DNA of 64,000 nucleotides from Viola odorata (Eukaryota; Streptophyta; Magnoliopsida; Malpighiales; Violaceae), in contig OY829542.1 in NCBI GenBank assembly GCA_963691705.1, positions 28,258,579 through 28,322,578 on the forward strand. The letters run 5' to 3'. The position numbers were made by a program, and so were the translations under genes. This document shows positions 33,199 through 44,799 of this stretch, piece by piece. The notes beneath the pieces are model-generated. The model was not told the origin of the DNA and searched no databases. It was given only the letters and a program-made list of their open reading frames with translations. Position 1 is the first letter of the stretch. Every line of letters begins with the position of its first letter.

Positions 33199-35590
33199 TT
33201 TAAGTGTGGGGAAGCCGAAGAAGTCACCATCGATGCTGGAAGCAGATCAAGGGCAAGCACCGAACGAAAAAATCAAGAGTTTCATGCCCTGGAAGAATCA
33301 AGATTTTGTAGCTGGTTCATGTCCCCTCTCCGGTTTCCTCTAAAAAAAAAAATTTTAAAAAAGGGGGCATTAAGCAAGCAAAAAGAATATCCGCATCCGA
33401 AGCCTCAACAGGAACGCTTCCCTGCCCTCGAAAGAAGACCTCTTTCTAGCCCCTGAATCATCTTCATGCCCTCGATAAAAGCTGCCTTGCCACTTGGCCT
33501 TTTTCCTACGCCAAGGAATCCATCCAGGTTTTATCTGGTCCTTTCTTATCTTTCCTTCTTTTCTCCCTCATTTCTCTTCTGTTCATCTCCTGCTCCTCTC
33601 TTCCACATTTCTAACTCATTGTTCCCTTTTCTTTCTCTTTGTTGATGCGTTATTTTTCCATTGTTGATTGCCCATGCTTGTGTTCTACAGTACTCGGATT
33701 GACGTGCAAACTCTGCCTGTGCTGTTTTATTTGCATTCTTGAGTGATAGCCTAAACACATGTTTTATTCTGAGTTTGAGTGCAAACACATATCTAGGTGA
33801 GGACTACTGGTGAATAGGCTTGGTCTGGGAAAGTTTGGTTGGTAGGGTCATTATTCTATCAGCCAGATGCAGGTGTTTTTCTAGGTCTAGATTTGTTCTG
33901 GTTGGGTATAGCTTCTCGGATGTCATGTCTATTCTATGTATTGGGGATTGAGGATGTATGTTATTTAATGAGGTGGTTTTCTAATTTTGTTAATGCTCGA
34001 GGGCGAGCGTTGGGGCATTGTGTGGATGTTTGATAGCGTGTTTCATGACCTCGATTTTACCTTCTTTTCTAGCCCTTTCGGGGGCTTGATTTTGCTATTT
34101 GACCCTTATTCCAATCTTATTTGCAGATTCGCATCAAAAGAGGGAAAAGATCAAAAGGAAGCAATTTTGGAGCATTTCTAAGGATTTCCAGTTTCAAGGC
34201 CTAGAAGACCAGATCATTGTCAAGACCTCGACGCGAACCAAACCAATGCGTTGTCTCTCGGCCTCGACAACTCTACGTCTTCTCTTAATCGAAACCAAAG
34301 AGAAGCATCTTCAAAGATCCACACGGGATTCCATGCGTTTCTAGAAGCTGTCAGGCACGCCAGGATCCCAGAATATTCCCTCGAAAGGACATGTGCTGTC
34401 ACGCCCTCATTGCTCCTCCTTCCTCTTAGTTGTTTTGTCTCCTAGCTAGGTTTAGGCTATATAAGCTTAGCTTTAGGGTTTTTGTAAAGGGCGGCTGTCT
34501 TAGGATATTTTCAGACATCAATTTCAGCTCTTATTTTCTGGGGATCTTCTCCTCTTGTCATCAAGAACAGCCTTTGTTTCAGAGCAAGCTTTCTCCTTGA
34601 TTATTAATTAATCTATCAGTTTCCTCTACTGCCTTTTTATTCTCTTTGTTATTGCATGAGTATTAATATCCACTGTTTATATTATAGTATGAGTAGCTAA
34701 ACACCTCCTTCTTAGTCAAGGGTGTTTCACGGGTTGTAGGGGTCGGCTAAGAGGTCTAATGCATACTTAATATACTCTCTTGTGACACATGATTGTTTAC
34801 CGTTTTAATTCCATGCTTGTTTAGAAATGTTAATAGCTTGATCAACTGTTAATATTCCTGCATGAGTAATGTCATTCCCAGGGTTATACCTGACGCGAAG
34901 CCCTGGGATAGTAGTAGACACCTAGTGGAGGCAGCGCGAGAGGCCTCTATCTAGGGGTAAACAGTTATCTAGGGTATGTGATACAAGTCTGACAAGCTGA
35001 GCTATCGCGCCCTAGATCTGTCTTACCTCCCCTTCATGGGCGTTCTGAGTTTGGCCTCCCCGCATCCGTGCCTGGGAGGATGGCGGAACGTCAAGGTCAC
35101 CTCATATGTGGAAACGGGGGGTGACTTTTATTTAAGAAGGTGAGCAGGGGACGCGGCGTGGAAACGCGATCCCTATAGCAGGTTTGTACCTGAGTCTGGA
35201 ATATCTCTGTGCCGATGACTAGCCAACCTAGAAAACAATCCGAATGAACACCCTTTGCTAAGATCTCTTCCTATCTGGTTAATATCTCCTTTATTACTTT
35301 TCTAGCCCTCGATCTGTTTATATATTTCTTGCCCTGGATTATATCTCACTTTCGTGCCCTAGATAGTTACTTTACAATTCTGTCTTGTTAGCTCCCATAC
35401 TCTGCGTTGATTAATTTATTAATCAACATAAACCCCCCCCCCCCCCCCCCCCCTCCCCTAGTGTTACTTGGTTTTGATCTGTTGCATATTACCTTGTCAT
35501 ACATCTTTATTAACATTTTATTCCTTTAATCTCTGTGGTTCGACCCTGTCTTGCCCTGTACACATTAATCTGTGCATCTAGGCACCAGGA
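33199..35590 (+). repeat. Probable 3' LTR of Athila copy 2
   Basis: It begins after a TTTAAGTGTGGGGA motif (33199-33212), although the exact first base is not certain. A promoter-like GGCTATATAAGCTT (34455-34468) is followed by AGCTTTAGGGTTTTTGTAAAGGG. The far end has CTCTGTGGTTCGACCCTG (35533-35550), typical of the end of plant Athila LTRs. A C21 tract lies at 35433-35453. No primer site follows, consistent with a 3' rather than a 5' LTR. Confidence 0.5.
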
Positions 35591-35834
35591 AAATATTAGT
35601 ATATTTGAGTGACGATCAATCTACGCATACCACATGGCCCACACATTACCGGTAATTACTTGCCTATTATCTGTAATACGGGTACAGCTGGTAGATATAG
35701 TCTTGGCCACCAAGAATAGTAGATACTGGACATAACAAGAATTGAGACCCCCGTAGATGATGATAAGTATCACTAGACCTTGTGACACTATTGCATATGT
35801 TATACACATACCGGGATAGTTACCGGTATGGTAC
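35591..35834. other. Spacer left of element C with ACCGGTA repeats
   Basis: Contains scattered TACCGGTA/ACCGGGATA motifs, also seen to the right of element C (44077-44230) and near 6750-6940. No gene was found. The last five bases (GGTAC, 35830-35834) are the left target duplication of element C. Confidence 0.55.
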
Positions 35835-36507
35835 TGATACGATCCGGGCTCGTTTTAATGAGTTGGATCGTGTCAATAGATCTAGCTTGAGTTGCACGAC
35901 AAAACCCGATCAAAATTGAACAAGAAAACACAAGAAAAATGAAGAATCGGAGTTGGAAAAGATGGGGAAAATGCAGCAGGATTTGGATGAAATTTCTGGG
36001 TAATTTTAGGAATGATTTGTGGGTAAAATTCAATTAGAAAAAATCAATCAACAAGAGAAAAATCAATTCAAATTATATTAATCATCCTCCAGGTGTGAAT
36101 CCAAGACATTCAAGCAATCAAATATTTCAAATATTCATTCAATTCGATACATAATGAAATTAAAGGAATAGAGATTAAAAGTAGTTTTACTTGTAAGGGA
36201 TCAAGAAATCTCCAAGGCTTGATCCTCACAAGTTGAGTTCTTGGTGTTTAGAGGGAGGAGCGCTCTCAAACTCAGCAATAAACACGTAGGCAAAAACTGA
36301 AGAAAGAAAGAAACTTGGCAGCTATTTATAGGCTGCGGCGCTAGCGGTATACCGGTAGAGGTCTGGCGGTATGCCGCTAGCTTTGTTGAGACAATTCGGG
36401 AAAAAGCTCAGGAAAAAAAAGGCCAAGTCCGAAAGTTGCCGGTATGCCGCTAAGGGTCTAACGGCATACCATTAGCTTCAGTATTTAATTTCCAAAAATG
36501 TGTATTT
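35835..36507 (-). repeat. Element C 3' LTR, shortened
   Basis: It matches the other LTR from 35887 to 36507 (43176-43792 there). The roughly 285 bp next to the internal region, including the polypurine tract, are missing. TATA box: plus strand GCTATTTATAGG at 36321-36332. Repeats of GGTATNCCG form imperfect palindromes at 36341-36382. Confidence 0.8.
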
Positions 36508-38119
36508 GAAAGGATTCGTCCTCGAATCCATTCCTTCAATGGTCTCGTCTCCTGCATCACAAATGGTTAAGTCATTAATATAAAATGAATTTCTTATGGA
36601 TCCATAATTGAGCGAAAAAGCAAGAATATAAGCGTTATCATTGATCGGTTGAAGAATTTAAAAAGGTCCGTCTCCACAGGGGTTTACTTTTCCTTGTCGT
36701 TGTTGAGGGAACCTCTCCTTACACCAATGCAACCAAACCCATTGTCTGGGCTCAAAAGATGTAGGCGATTTACCCTTATTTTACTTGTTGGTCACTCTTT
36801 CGTTCATGGATTCAATATTTGTTCGCACTTGCTTGTGTAACTTCTTGATTTCGTCCACCTTGATTTTTCCATCTACACACTCAAGTGTACTCAAAGGCAA
36901 AGGTAAGAGATCAAGAGGGGTTAGGGGTTGGAACCCATATACCACCTCGAATGGGGAGAACCCAATAGTGTAGTGATGTGCATGATTATATGCAAATTCA
37001 ATGTAAGCAAGGTTATCTTCCCATTTAGTGCCACGAGTGACAATTATCACCCGTAGTAAAGACCATAAAGTCTAATTTACTACTTCCATTTGCCCATCTG
37101 TTTGTGGGTGACATGTAGTAGAAAATAGGAGTCTAGTGCCTAGTTGAGACAATAAGGTGCGCCAAAAATGACTCAAGAACTTAGTATCAGACAATAGTGG
37201 AGTGATGTGCATGATTATATGAAAATTCAATGTAAGCAAGGTTATCTTCCCATTTAGTGCCACGAGTGTCAATTATCACCCGTAGTAAAGACCCTAAAGT
37301 CTGATTTACTATTTCTGTTCACCCATCCGTTTGTGGGTGACATGTAGTAGAAAATATGAGTCTAGTGCCTATTTGAGACAACAAGGTGCGCCAAAAATGA
37401 CTCAAGAACTTAGTATCGCAATCACTAACAATGGTCCTAGGCATGCCATGCAAGCGAACTACATGTTGAAAGAATAGGTGAGAAATGCGTACGGCATCAT
37501 GTGTTTGCGCACATGGAATGAAATGAGCCATTTTAGAAAAATGGTCTACAACAATGAAAATAGAGTCATTACCATGCTTAGACCTTCGCAACCCCAAGAT
37601 AAAATCCATTGATAAATCAACCCAATGATGGCTAGCTATGGGTAATGGCATGTAAGATGCATGATTCATGGATGTCGATTTGGCCCTTTTGCATACAAGA
37701 CACCGAGCGATTATTTTGGACACATCAACTTTCATTTTCGGCCAAAAGAAATGCACCTTCAATGCATGTAATGTTTTTATAACACCAAAATGACCATTTA
37801 ATCCACCCCCATGGGCTTCCAACACAAGCAACTCACGAATACTAGACTTAGGAATGCAAAGACGCTTATGCTTAAATAAGAATTTATCATGCTTCACAAA
37901 GTGCAAATATGGTCCTTTATCACATGCCACATAAATGTCACGTAGTTGCTCATCATGCTCATAAAGATCCACTAAATGGGCAAACCCAAAAATCTTAGCA
38001 TAAAGAGAACAGATTAACATGTACCTACTTTGAGAGTGCATCCGCGACCACATTTTCTTTACCCTTCTTGTACTTGATAGTGTAAGGGAAGGCTTCAATG
38101 AACTCCATCCACCTTGCAT
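36508..38119 (-). pseudogene. Element C integrase, with internal tandem duplication
   Basis: 37319-38119 reads as the N-terminal zinc region (GLNGHFGVIKTLHALK, CLVCKRAKS) and catalytic core ([47 protein letters not shown]). 36781-37050 continues with the [13 protein letters not shown] block. The GPY/F-like GDGPF and the terminal DSRTNPF follow down to 36510 with stops. A 229-bp segment is duplicated in tandem (36972-37200 and 37201-37429) and is not a multiple of three, so the core is repeated out of frame. Confidence 0.87.
36972..37429 (-). repeat. 229-bp tandem duplication inside the integrase
   Basis: Both copies begin AGTGATGTGCATGATTATAT and end near CTTAGTATC. They differ at scattered bases, so the duplication is not very recent. 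Confidence 0.88.
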
Positions 38120-39593
38120 GACTCTTGTTGAGATTTGCTTGTCCTTGGAGAAACTTGAGGCTCAAGTTGTCGGTGTGGATGGCAAATTGACTTGGAAGAA
38201 GGTAGTGTTCCCACACCATCAAAGACCTTACAAGTGCGCACAACTCACGATCATAGGTAGAGTAATTGAGTTGTGCACCATTGAACGTCTCACTAAAGTA
38301 TGCGATGGGGCGTCCTTCTTGGGTGAATACAACCCCGATGCCAATGTCGCTAGCATCACACTCAAGCTCAAAAGTGTTGTTGAAATCGGGAAGTGCAAGA
38401 ATGGGACTATACATGAGGCATTCCTTGAGCTCTTGGAAGGCCCCCTCTTGTCTTGAACCCCACACAAAAGGTACATTCTGCTTGGTTAGCTCATTGAGGG
38501 GTGCGACGATGGTGGAGAAGTTGGCCACGAAACGTCGGTAGAAACTAGCTAAGCCATGAAAGGACATAACCTCGCTAGCATTCTTTGCTTGTGGCCACTC
38601 CTTGATGGCCTTCACCTTCTCTTCATCCACTTGTACGACACCTACACTTACCACAAATCCAAGAAAATACACTCTATCTAAATAAAATTCACACGTAGCT
38701 AATTTCGCATACAATTTATGAAGTCTAAGTGTGTGAAGTACGGAGCGCAAGTGAGTAACATGTGCATCAATTAACGAACTATAGATAAGTATATCATCAA
38801 AGTATACTACAACAAAATACCCAATAAATTCACGCAACACATGATTCATTAAACGCATGAATGTACTAAGTGCATTAGAGAGACCGAATGACATTACCAT
38901 CCATTCGTACAAACCGTATTTGGTTTTGAATGCGGTCTTCCATTCATCTCCCTCATGCATACGAATTTGGTGGTATCCACTCATCAAATCTATCTTAGAA
39001 TATACTTGGCTACCACTCAACTCATCCAACATATCATCAAGGCGAGGAATAGGATGACGATACCTCACGGTGATCTTGTTAACGTCCCTACAATCCACAT
39101 ACATACGCCACGTTCCATCCTTCTTTGGCACCAATAGCACGGGAACGGCGCATGGTGACATACTCTCCTGAATGTGACCTTTGTTCATGAGGTCATCAAC
39201 TTGTCGTTGGAGCTCCTTGGTTTCCTTCGGATTACACTTATACGTAGGTCGGTTGGGTAATGCCGAACCCGGAATGAGGTCGATCTTGTGCTCAATGCCT
39301 CGGATTGGAGGTAATCCTTGTGGCATTTCCTTTGGGAACACATCATCAAACTCCTGTAAAAGTGAGACAATTGGACTAGGTAGAGAAGAAATGTTAGTGT
39401 CAACATTTAAGCAATGTGCTTTATACCTAAGTACAAGACACATTTTGTTGGAGTGCAATGCATGCCTCACATCCCTCCCTTTTGCAAGCACACTCCATGA
39501 TTTGGTGTTTTCCTCACTACCATGCTTGCTCTTTTTATGGGGTGTATTTTGCTCACTTCCTCTCTTTTTCTCTCCACTCTTTTCCCCTCGCAA
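38025..39593 (-). pseudogene. Element C reverse transcriptase and RNase H (522-codon open frame)
   Basis: One uninterrupted frame contains the linker and pre-RT block ([26 protein letters not shown]), then RT ([29 protein letters not shown] and the active-site YFDDILIYS near 38790-38807). It continues with the connection region ([16 protein letters not shown]) and RNase H ([44 protein letters not shown]). Together these make cDNA from element RNA. The usual Asn-Ala-Pro after RT motif C reads NALST. The piece could still give a folded RT, but it is cut off from intact integrase. Confidence 0.9.
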
Positions 39594-39599
39594 TCGCTC

Positions 39600-41590
39600 T
39601 TACTCACCACCAATACCATGCTTACTTTTTTCATTATGTGTTTTGAGCTCTGTACTTACTTTCTTCTCTCCAATCTTATCTCTCAAACTTCTCACTATAT
39701 GAAATTCGGCGCTAGCCATTTCCATTTGTCTTTGATCCTCACAGACTTGAGATGGAGGAAGAGGTGGGATAATAAATTTCTTACCATGGTGGGTGAGTTG
39801 AATTTTGTTGGTGTGCCCATCATGGATCACCTTTCTATCAAATTGTCATGGGCGCTCTAAAAGAATATGACTCACATCCATTAGCACCACGTCACATAAA
39901 TGCTCATCCTCATAACCTCTCATCTTAAAGCTCACAAGTACTTGTTCATTAACCTTAACCTCTCCATCATTAAACCAATGGAGCGAATAAGGCTTGGGAT
40001 GGGGTGTAGTCGACAATCCCAACTTTCTCACCAAAATGTGACTTGCAGCATCAACAACGCTACCATTATCCACAATCATGGAGACAATCTTACCATGTAT
40101 CTTACATCTAGAATGGAAGAGGTTCTCACTTTGCTCAACACATGCATACTCCAACTTGGTATGTGCACTCAAACTTATCCTCACAACCAAGGTCATGGCC
40201 GAAGCTGGATTAATCTCCTCCCCTTCACTACTCATTTCCTCTTCCTCTTCCCTACAAACCTCCTCATTAAGGACCTCATCTCCTTCACTATCTGTTTCAT
40301 ACACTCCCTCCCTAATGACAATAACTCTCCGATTTGGGCATTCGGAAGAGATGTTCCCTCTCTCACGACACTTGAAACATTTAATGTTGGAAGAGTGTTT
40401 TCTAGGTGGTGCATTGGAACTGTTTAGGTTGTTTGGTGTTATAGTCGGCGGAGGTTTGGTGTAAGGTGTGTAAGGCTTTGGTGTTGGGTAATTTGGCTTG
40501 GTATATGATGGGTTTTTGGGTTGGTCTTTTTGGTACGGTTTCCATGGTGTCTTGGAAAGATTTGAGTAGGTGTTGGTAGTGTTGGTGTTTCGGTTAGGGA
40601 AATTCTTCTTTTTGGTGGCCTCATGTGCTTCTACCTTTAGTGCATAGTATAACATAGGTTGCAAATTCACAAAATCACGCAATTCAAGTTTATATCTAAT
40701 TTTCTCATGCACAACATTCAAAAAGCGAGACATGGTTACCTCTTCATCTTCATACATGTTGGTTTCGGTGAGGAGAGCCTCAAGCTCGTTGTAGTAGTCG
40801 CCTACGGACTTAGTTCCTTGCTTGAGTCCTTGCAACCGGTTTTGCAAGTCCTTTTTGTAGAAGAATGGCACAAATCTCTCCCTCATGACTTGTTTCATCT
40901 CCTCCTATGAACTCGGGGTTCTTGAAACCTCCCTTTCCTCACTCTATTCATTCGCGCTCTCTCCTCATAATCATCAACATAATCATTTTCTTCTTCATGG
41001 AATTCCTCATAAAATTTCCTATCATGATGAGGAGTAGTATGACCTTGTAGGTGAGGAACCACGACTTAGTCATTGGCGGCGGAGGTACCTAGGCCTTGGT
41101 GAGGTATTCGTTGACCCATCGAATGTGGCATACTAGGCATTGTTGAAGGTTTGCCACTTGTGTTCGGATGGTTGAAGTGTGGGGAATTGTGGTTGTATTG
41201 ATCTTTATGGCTTTGATCTTGGAGATCCTTAAGCACAAAGTATGTGCCTCGGCATTGACAAGGCCTCTTCCCCGGGGACCCGTAGTAAGTGTGTGTGGAA
41301 AGCCTCGATTGGCATCCCCCATGCTCCCCTCATACTCATCATCACTCTCATGTCCCTCCGGCTCCGTTTCACATGTGACCTTCTCCTTGTTTGGTTCCCC
41401 CCGAGATGTAGCTTGCACGGTTCTAGGAGGTTCGATGGGTTTCCCTTATGTCAACATGAAAGATTTGAACATCTCCCTCAACTCATCTTGCCCCCACTCC
41501 ATAGCTTCAAGCCTAGCCGACCAAGAAGGATTGGTCTCATTGGATTTGATGTCATTGTTTCCCACGACACTTTCATCGGACATAATGAAT
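39600..41590 (-). pseudogene. Element C gag and protease
   Basis: The N-terminus starts MSDESVVGNNDIK (ATG near 41583) and breaks at about 41420. 39846-40898 is open for 350 codons. It holds the Gag C-terminal half (RFVPFFYKKDLQNRLQGLKQG, SVGDYYNELEALL), a Pro/Thr-rich stretch, a zinc knuckle whose His is replaced (CFKCRERGNISSEC has Asn in that place) and the protease loop (MIVDNGSVVDAASH). The charged linker toward RT follows below 39850. Gag coats the RNA and the protease matures the polyprotein. Confidence 0.84.
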
Positions 41591-42436
41591 ACTTGGTACC
41601 TACACAAATAACAAGCATTAGTGAAAAACACTCTCCTTCACGTGTTTGCTCTCGTGTTTAAACACTCGAAAAAATTGTTCTCACAAAATCTCTCACTCCT
41701 TGTTCCCGAATTGGAGCTACAAGTTAAGAGCTTGAGGTTGTGTGAATTGAAAATTCACTTATCAATCAATCCTTTCGCCTTGAACAATCACCACAAGACT
41801 TGACAAGAAAAACACACAATTATGAGACTCAAAGAGGCAAAAGAAGGAAAATCGAATGCAAATGAAACTCGAGAATTGAAAGGCTAGTTTTGTGTTTTAA
41901 CAAGTGACAACATTCAACTCACCTTCCTCTATTTTCCTTTATTTATTTATTTATTTATTTAATCTTCAACAAGGAATTTGTTTCTTTTCTTTTCCCTTTT
42001 GTTTTTTTTAAATTGTAAAATTCAACTTGCTTTGCAAGTCATAGTTGTAGAAAAATTGCTAGAAAAATTGATTTTGATGTAAGTGAATGAATGAGTGAAT
42101 GTAAAGGAAGAGAGGAAAATTAATGGATGCTGATTTTAAACTAAAACTACAAGAATTTTGATGTCAAGAATGGATCAAACATAAGTTTTCTTCAACTTGC
42201 TCAAGAACACTTGATGGTGTTCTCGGTGGGAAAAATTTAATTTTGGTTTCCGGAGTGGAAAAACAAGTACTAAATCCACTATGATTGACTCTAAACACTT
42301 TGTATAACTCAGCACAACAAGATTCAACTAAGAAAGAAGAAGAAATTTGGTTGAATTTACAAAGAAAATTTGACAGCTATGAACATGAAGAACACCAAAA
42401 GCTGGAAAATGGTAGTTCTCAAATTTGTTGATCAAA

Positions 42437-42740
42437 GGCAAAAAAGGGTTAGAGGACCCTGGACTTTAATGTTTTATTTAATGGAAACCCTCAACTATTT
42501 TTTTGTTTAATCACCCCTTTAAACTATTTCATTTTGTTTAATCACAACCCTACCGTCACATTTTGCTGACATGGCACTGTTATGTGCCACGTCATGTACT
42601 CACTCGATGCCACGTCAATAAGACATGTCAGTAACTTGCCACATCATCCCAGCCACATCAAGAAGCAAGCCACGTCATCAAACCAGGGGGGTAATTAAAT
42701 AAAAATATTAAAGTTCAGGGTTGTTTTATGTCTTTTTGCC
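42437..42740. mobile_element. MITE-like element with terminal inverted repeats
   Basis: It starts GGCAAAAAAGGGTTAGAGGA and ends with the inverted counterpart (TTGTTTTATGTCTTTTTGCC). Inside both ends the phrase CTGGACTTTAATGTTTTATTTAAT recurs in inverted form with mismatches. The 304-bp centre is rich in CCACGTCA words and has no ORF. No clear target duplication was seen, so the superfamily stays open. Confidence 0.65.
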
Positions 42741-43094
42741 ATATTTATTTTATTATACTTTCTGTTTTTGTTTCTTTTTTATTTTTCCTTCTTCAATTCA
42801 TTCTTGCTGGATGGATTTTTTTTCAGGAAATTTTAACGAATGAGAATTTTCTAGATTCTCTCCACCTTCTTTGCCTTTCTATTAATAATCATAATTAATC
42901 AGATTAATCATAATTACCTCTAATTGTTAAGTTATTTTGTAGGCAACCTTATTTCAGATTAATCATAATTACCTCTAATTCTAGCAATGAAGCATAATTC
43001 CAATTTTACTTTTATTATTATTATTATTATTATCATTATACTATTGTATATAAAAAAGAAAGGAAAAGAGAAATTTAGGTTATTGATTAAATTA

Positions 43095-43149
43095 GGGAAA
43101 ATTACGTAAAATAACCTTGAACTTTAATGTTTTGATTTAATGGGGTTTA
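43095..43149. mobile_element. Fragment of the same MITE family
   Basis: GGGAAAATTACGTAAAATAACC followed by TTGAACTTTAATGTTTTGATTTAAT parallels the left end of the element at 42437. Only one end is present, and it lies exactly where the inner edge of the element C 5' LTR and its primer site should be. Confidence 0.45.
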
Positions 43150-44076
43150 TCATTCTTGTGTTTTCTTATTCGACTTTGAGTTGCCCGACAAAACCCGATC
43201 AAAGTCGAACAAGAAAACACAAAAAAAATGAAGAATCAGAGTTGGAAAAGATGGGAAAAATGTAGCGGAATTTGGATGAAATTTCTGGGTAATTTTAGGA
43301 ATGATTTGTGGGTAAAATTCAATTAGAAACAATCAATCAACAAGAGAACAATCAATTCAACTTATATTAATCATCCTCCAAGTGAGAATCCAAGACATTC
43401 AAGCAATCAAATATTCTCAATATTCTCAATATTCATTCAATTCGATACAAAATGAAATTAAAGGAATAGAGATTAAAAGGAGTTTTACTTTTAAGGGATC
43501 AAGAAATCTCCAAGGCTTGATCCTCATAAGTTGAGTTCTTGGTGTTTAGAGGGAGGAGTGCTCTCAAACTCAGCAATAAACACTTAGGCAAAAACTTAAG
43601 AAAGAAAGAAACTTTGCGGCTATTTATATGCTGCGGCGCTGGAGGTATACCGCTAGATGCCTGGCGGTATGCCACTAGCTTCGCTGAGACAATTCGCGAA
43701 AAAAAGGCCAAGTCTGAAAGCTGGCGGTATGCCACTAAGGGCCTAACGACATACCGTTAGCTTTGGCATTTAATTTCTAGAAATGTGTATTTTTGTCTGG
43801 AATTTAACCATCTCAAAGCCCGAGCCTAGTGGTCTGGCGCTAGGGGTCTGGCGGTATACCGCCAGGGCTAAAGTCGGGAGATTGGTTCTTCGTTGCTCCG
43901 CTTCGGCTCCGATGTGATGGGCGACCATTATTAAGGTTCGGCCTTCTTCTTGAAGCACATCCTTGCTCATCTTGGTCTCAATCCATATGGTGATCTTCTT
44001 GGTCATGCTCCTTGTGATTGGCCCTCTTGGAGTCATGCCTTATTCTTCAGGCTTTAACGTATCCTTGATCGCATCA
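43150..44076 (-). repeat. Element C 5' LTR
   Basis: Homology to the left LTR is clear from 43176. The outer end is GATCGCATCA followed by GGTAC. TATA box: plus strand GCTATTTATATG near 43618-43629. U3 holds a perfect 18-bp palindrome CTGGCGGTATACCGCCAG at 43848-43865 and several relatives between 43640 and 43760. Confidence 0.8.
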
Positions 44077-44081
44077 GGTAC

Positions 44082-44799
44082 ACTCTTACCGATAACCCTT
44101 TGGCCCCTCTGGAACTAGGTTACTGGGTCGTTGATGTTACAAAAATACCCCTGGCACATTACTTGTATATTGTCGGTGATGAGTAGCCAGTAATGTACCC
44201 CTGAGGGACTCTGTCGGTATCTTTACTAAGTCACTCCACGTGGCCTAAGTTGTCGGAACCAAGTCAACGGACCCGTGTGTGACTATAATACCCTTAGCAT
44301 TTCCTCATGTATTATCACCGCCCAATCGGAGGATGGAGATCACACCCCTAAAAAAATCTCATCCGTCCGCTAAAATCAGAGACTCCACTCAAACCAGCTA
44401 GAAAGGAAGAGGATGATTTCCTGACTTTTGAGAGCTCTAAAATCTTCTTCCATCAAAAATCATCAGAGAGTCTCCCTCAGCTGAAAATCCCGGTGTGCCA
44501 AGAATCCTTCGAAGAGGACGAAGAAGAAGGATTCCGATAGCGAGAAAATGGCGAGTGACCCGACCATTCTAGCTACAAAGCCGGTTGATGAACCCACTGT
44601 TGAACCATCCCCACAACAAAAGGTTCAGGTCATCTAGAGTGTAGATAACTCCAACAAAGAGACGCTGGTCGGCAAGCTGCAAAAGAGAGAATTTGGGGCA
44701 GCCCATTGATGCAAGGTTAGAAAGAAGGGCAAAAGGGATGAAGCTTGATTCCTTTACAGCAATCCATAAGGGAATCAGGGTTCAATATTTTTAAATTTC
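44082..44799. other. Spacer right of element C, unassigned
   Basis: Holds more TACCGATAA/GTCGGTAT words, then sequence with a short open stretch from ATG at 44548 (MASDPTILATKPVDEP) that stops within 30 codons. This could be the start of an old gag but I cannot name it. Confidence 0.3.

Larger units (their letters stand above)
26216..35590 (+). mobile_element. Athila copy 2: Ty3/gypsy element with pol, extra ORF and 3' LTR
   Basis: Plus-strand order: protease tail and RT (26216-27549), RNase H (27550-28155), integrase (28357-29443), spacer, extra ORF (30037-31976), long 3' region with an N gap, and a probable LTR. The 5' LTR, gag and most of the protease are missing. The element starts abruptly where the Tat fragment ends. 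The right limit is inferred from the LTR-end-like sequence CTCTGTGGTTCGACCCTG at 35533-35550 and is uncertain by tens of bases. Confidence 0.78.
41591..43149 (-). other. Element C leader, with simple repeats
   Basis: Untranslated leader between gag and the 5' LTR, AT-rich. It includes a (TTTA)n run at about 41938-41962 and a (TTA)n run at about 43013-43034. It hosts the MITE-like insertion at 42437. The expected primer site next to the LTR is not visible, apparently replaced by foreign sequence at 43095-43149. Confidence 0.6.
35835..44076 (-). mobile_element. Element C: full-length chromovirus-type Ty3/gypsy retrotransposon
   Basis: The 8242-bp element starts TGATACGATCC and ends GATCGCATCA, flanked by GGTAC at 35830-35834 and 44077-44081. 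Minus-strand order: 5' LTR, leader, gag, protease, RT, RNase H, integrase with a GPY/F-type end (GDGPF), 3' LTR. RT and integrase words (CPQTDG block, KTLHALKVHFFWP, SMDFILGLRRS) fit the CRM/Reina-like chromoviruses. I see no chromodomain. Several stops, a 229-bp duplication in integrase, an eroded 3' LTR and a small inserted transposon show that it is inactive. Confidence 0.9.

Noticed and set aside
43150..44036. Short ORFs within the element C LTR (60-88 codons)
   Set aside because: They overlap LTR promoter and palindromes, differ between the two LTRs and have no motif.
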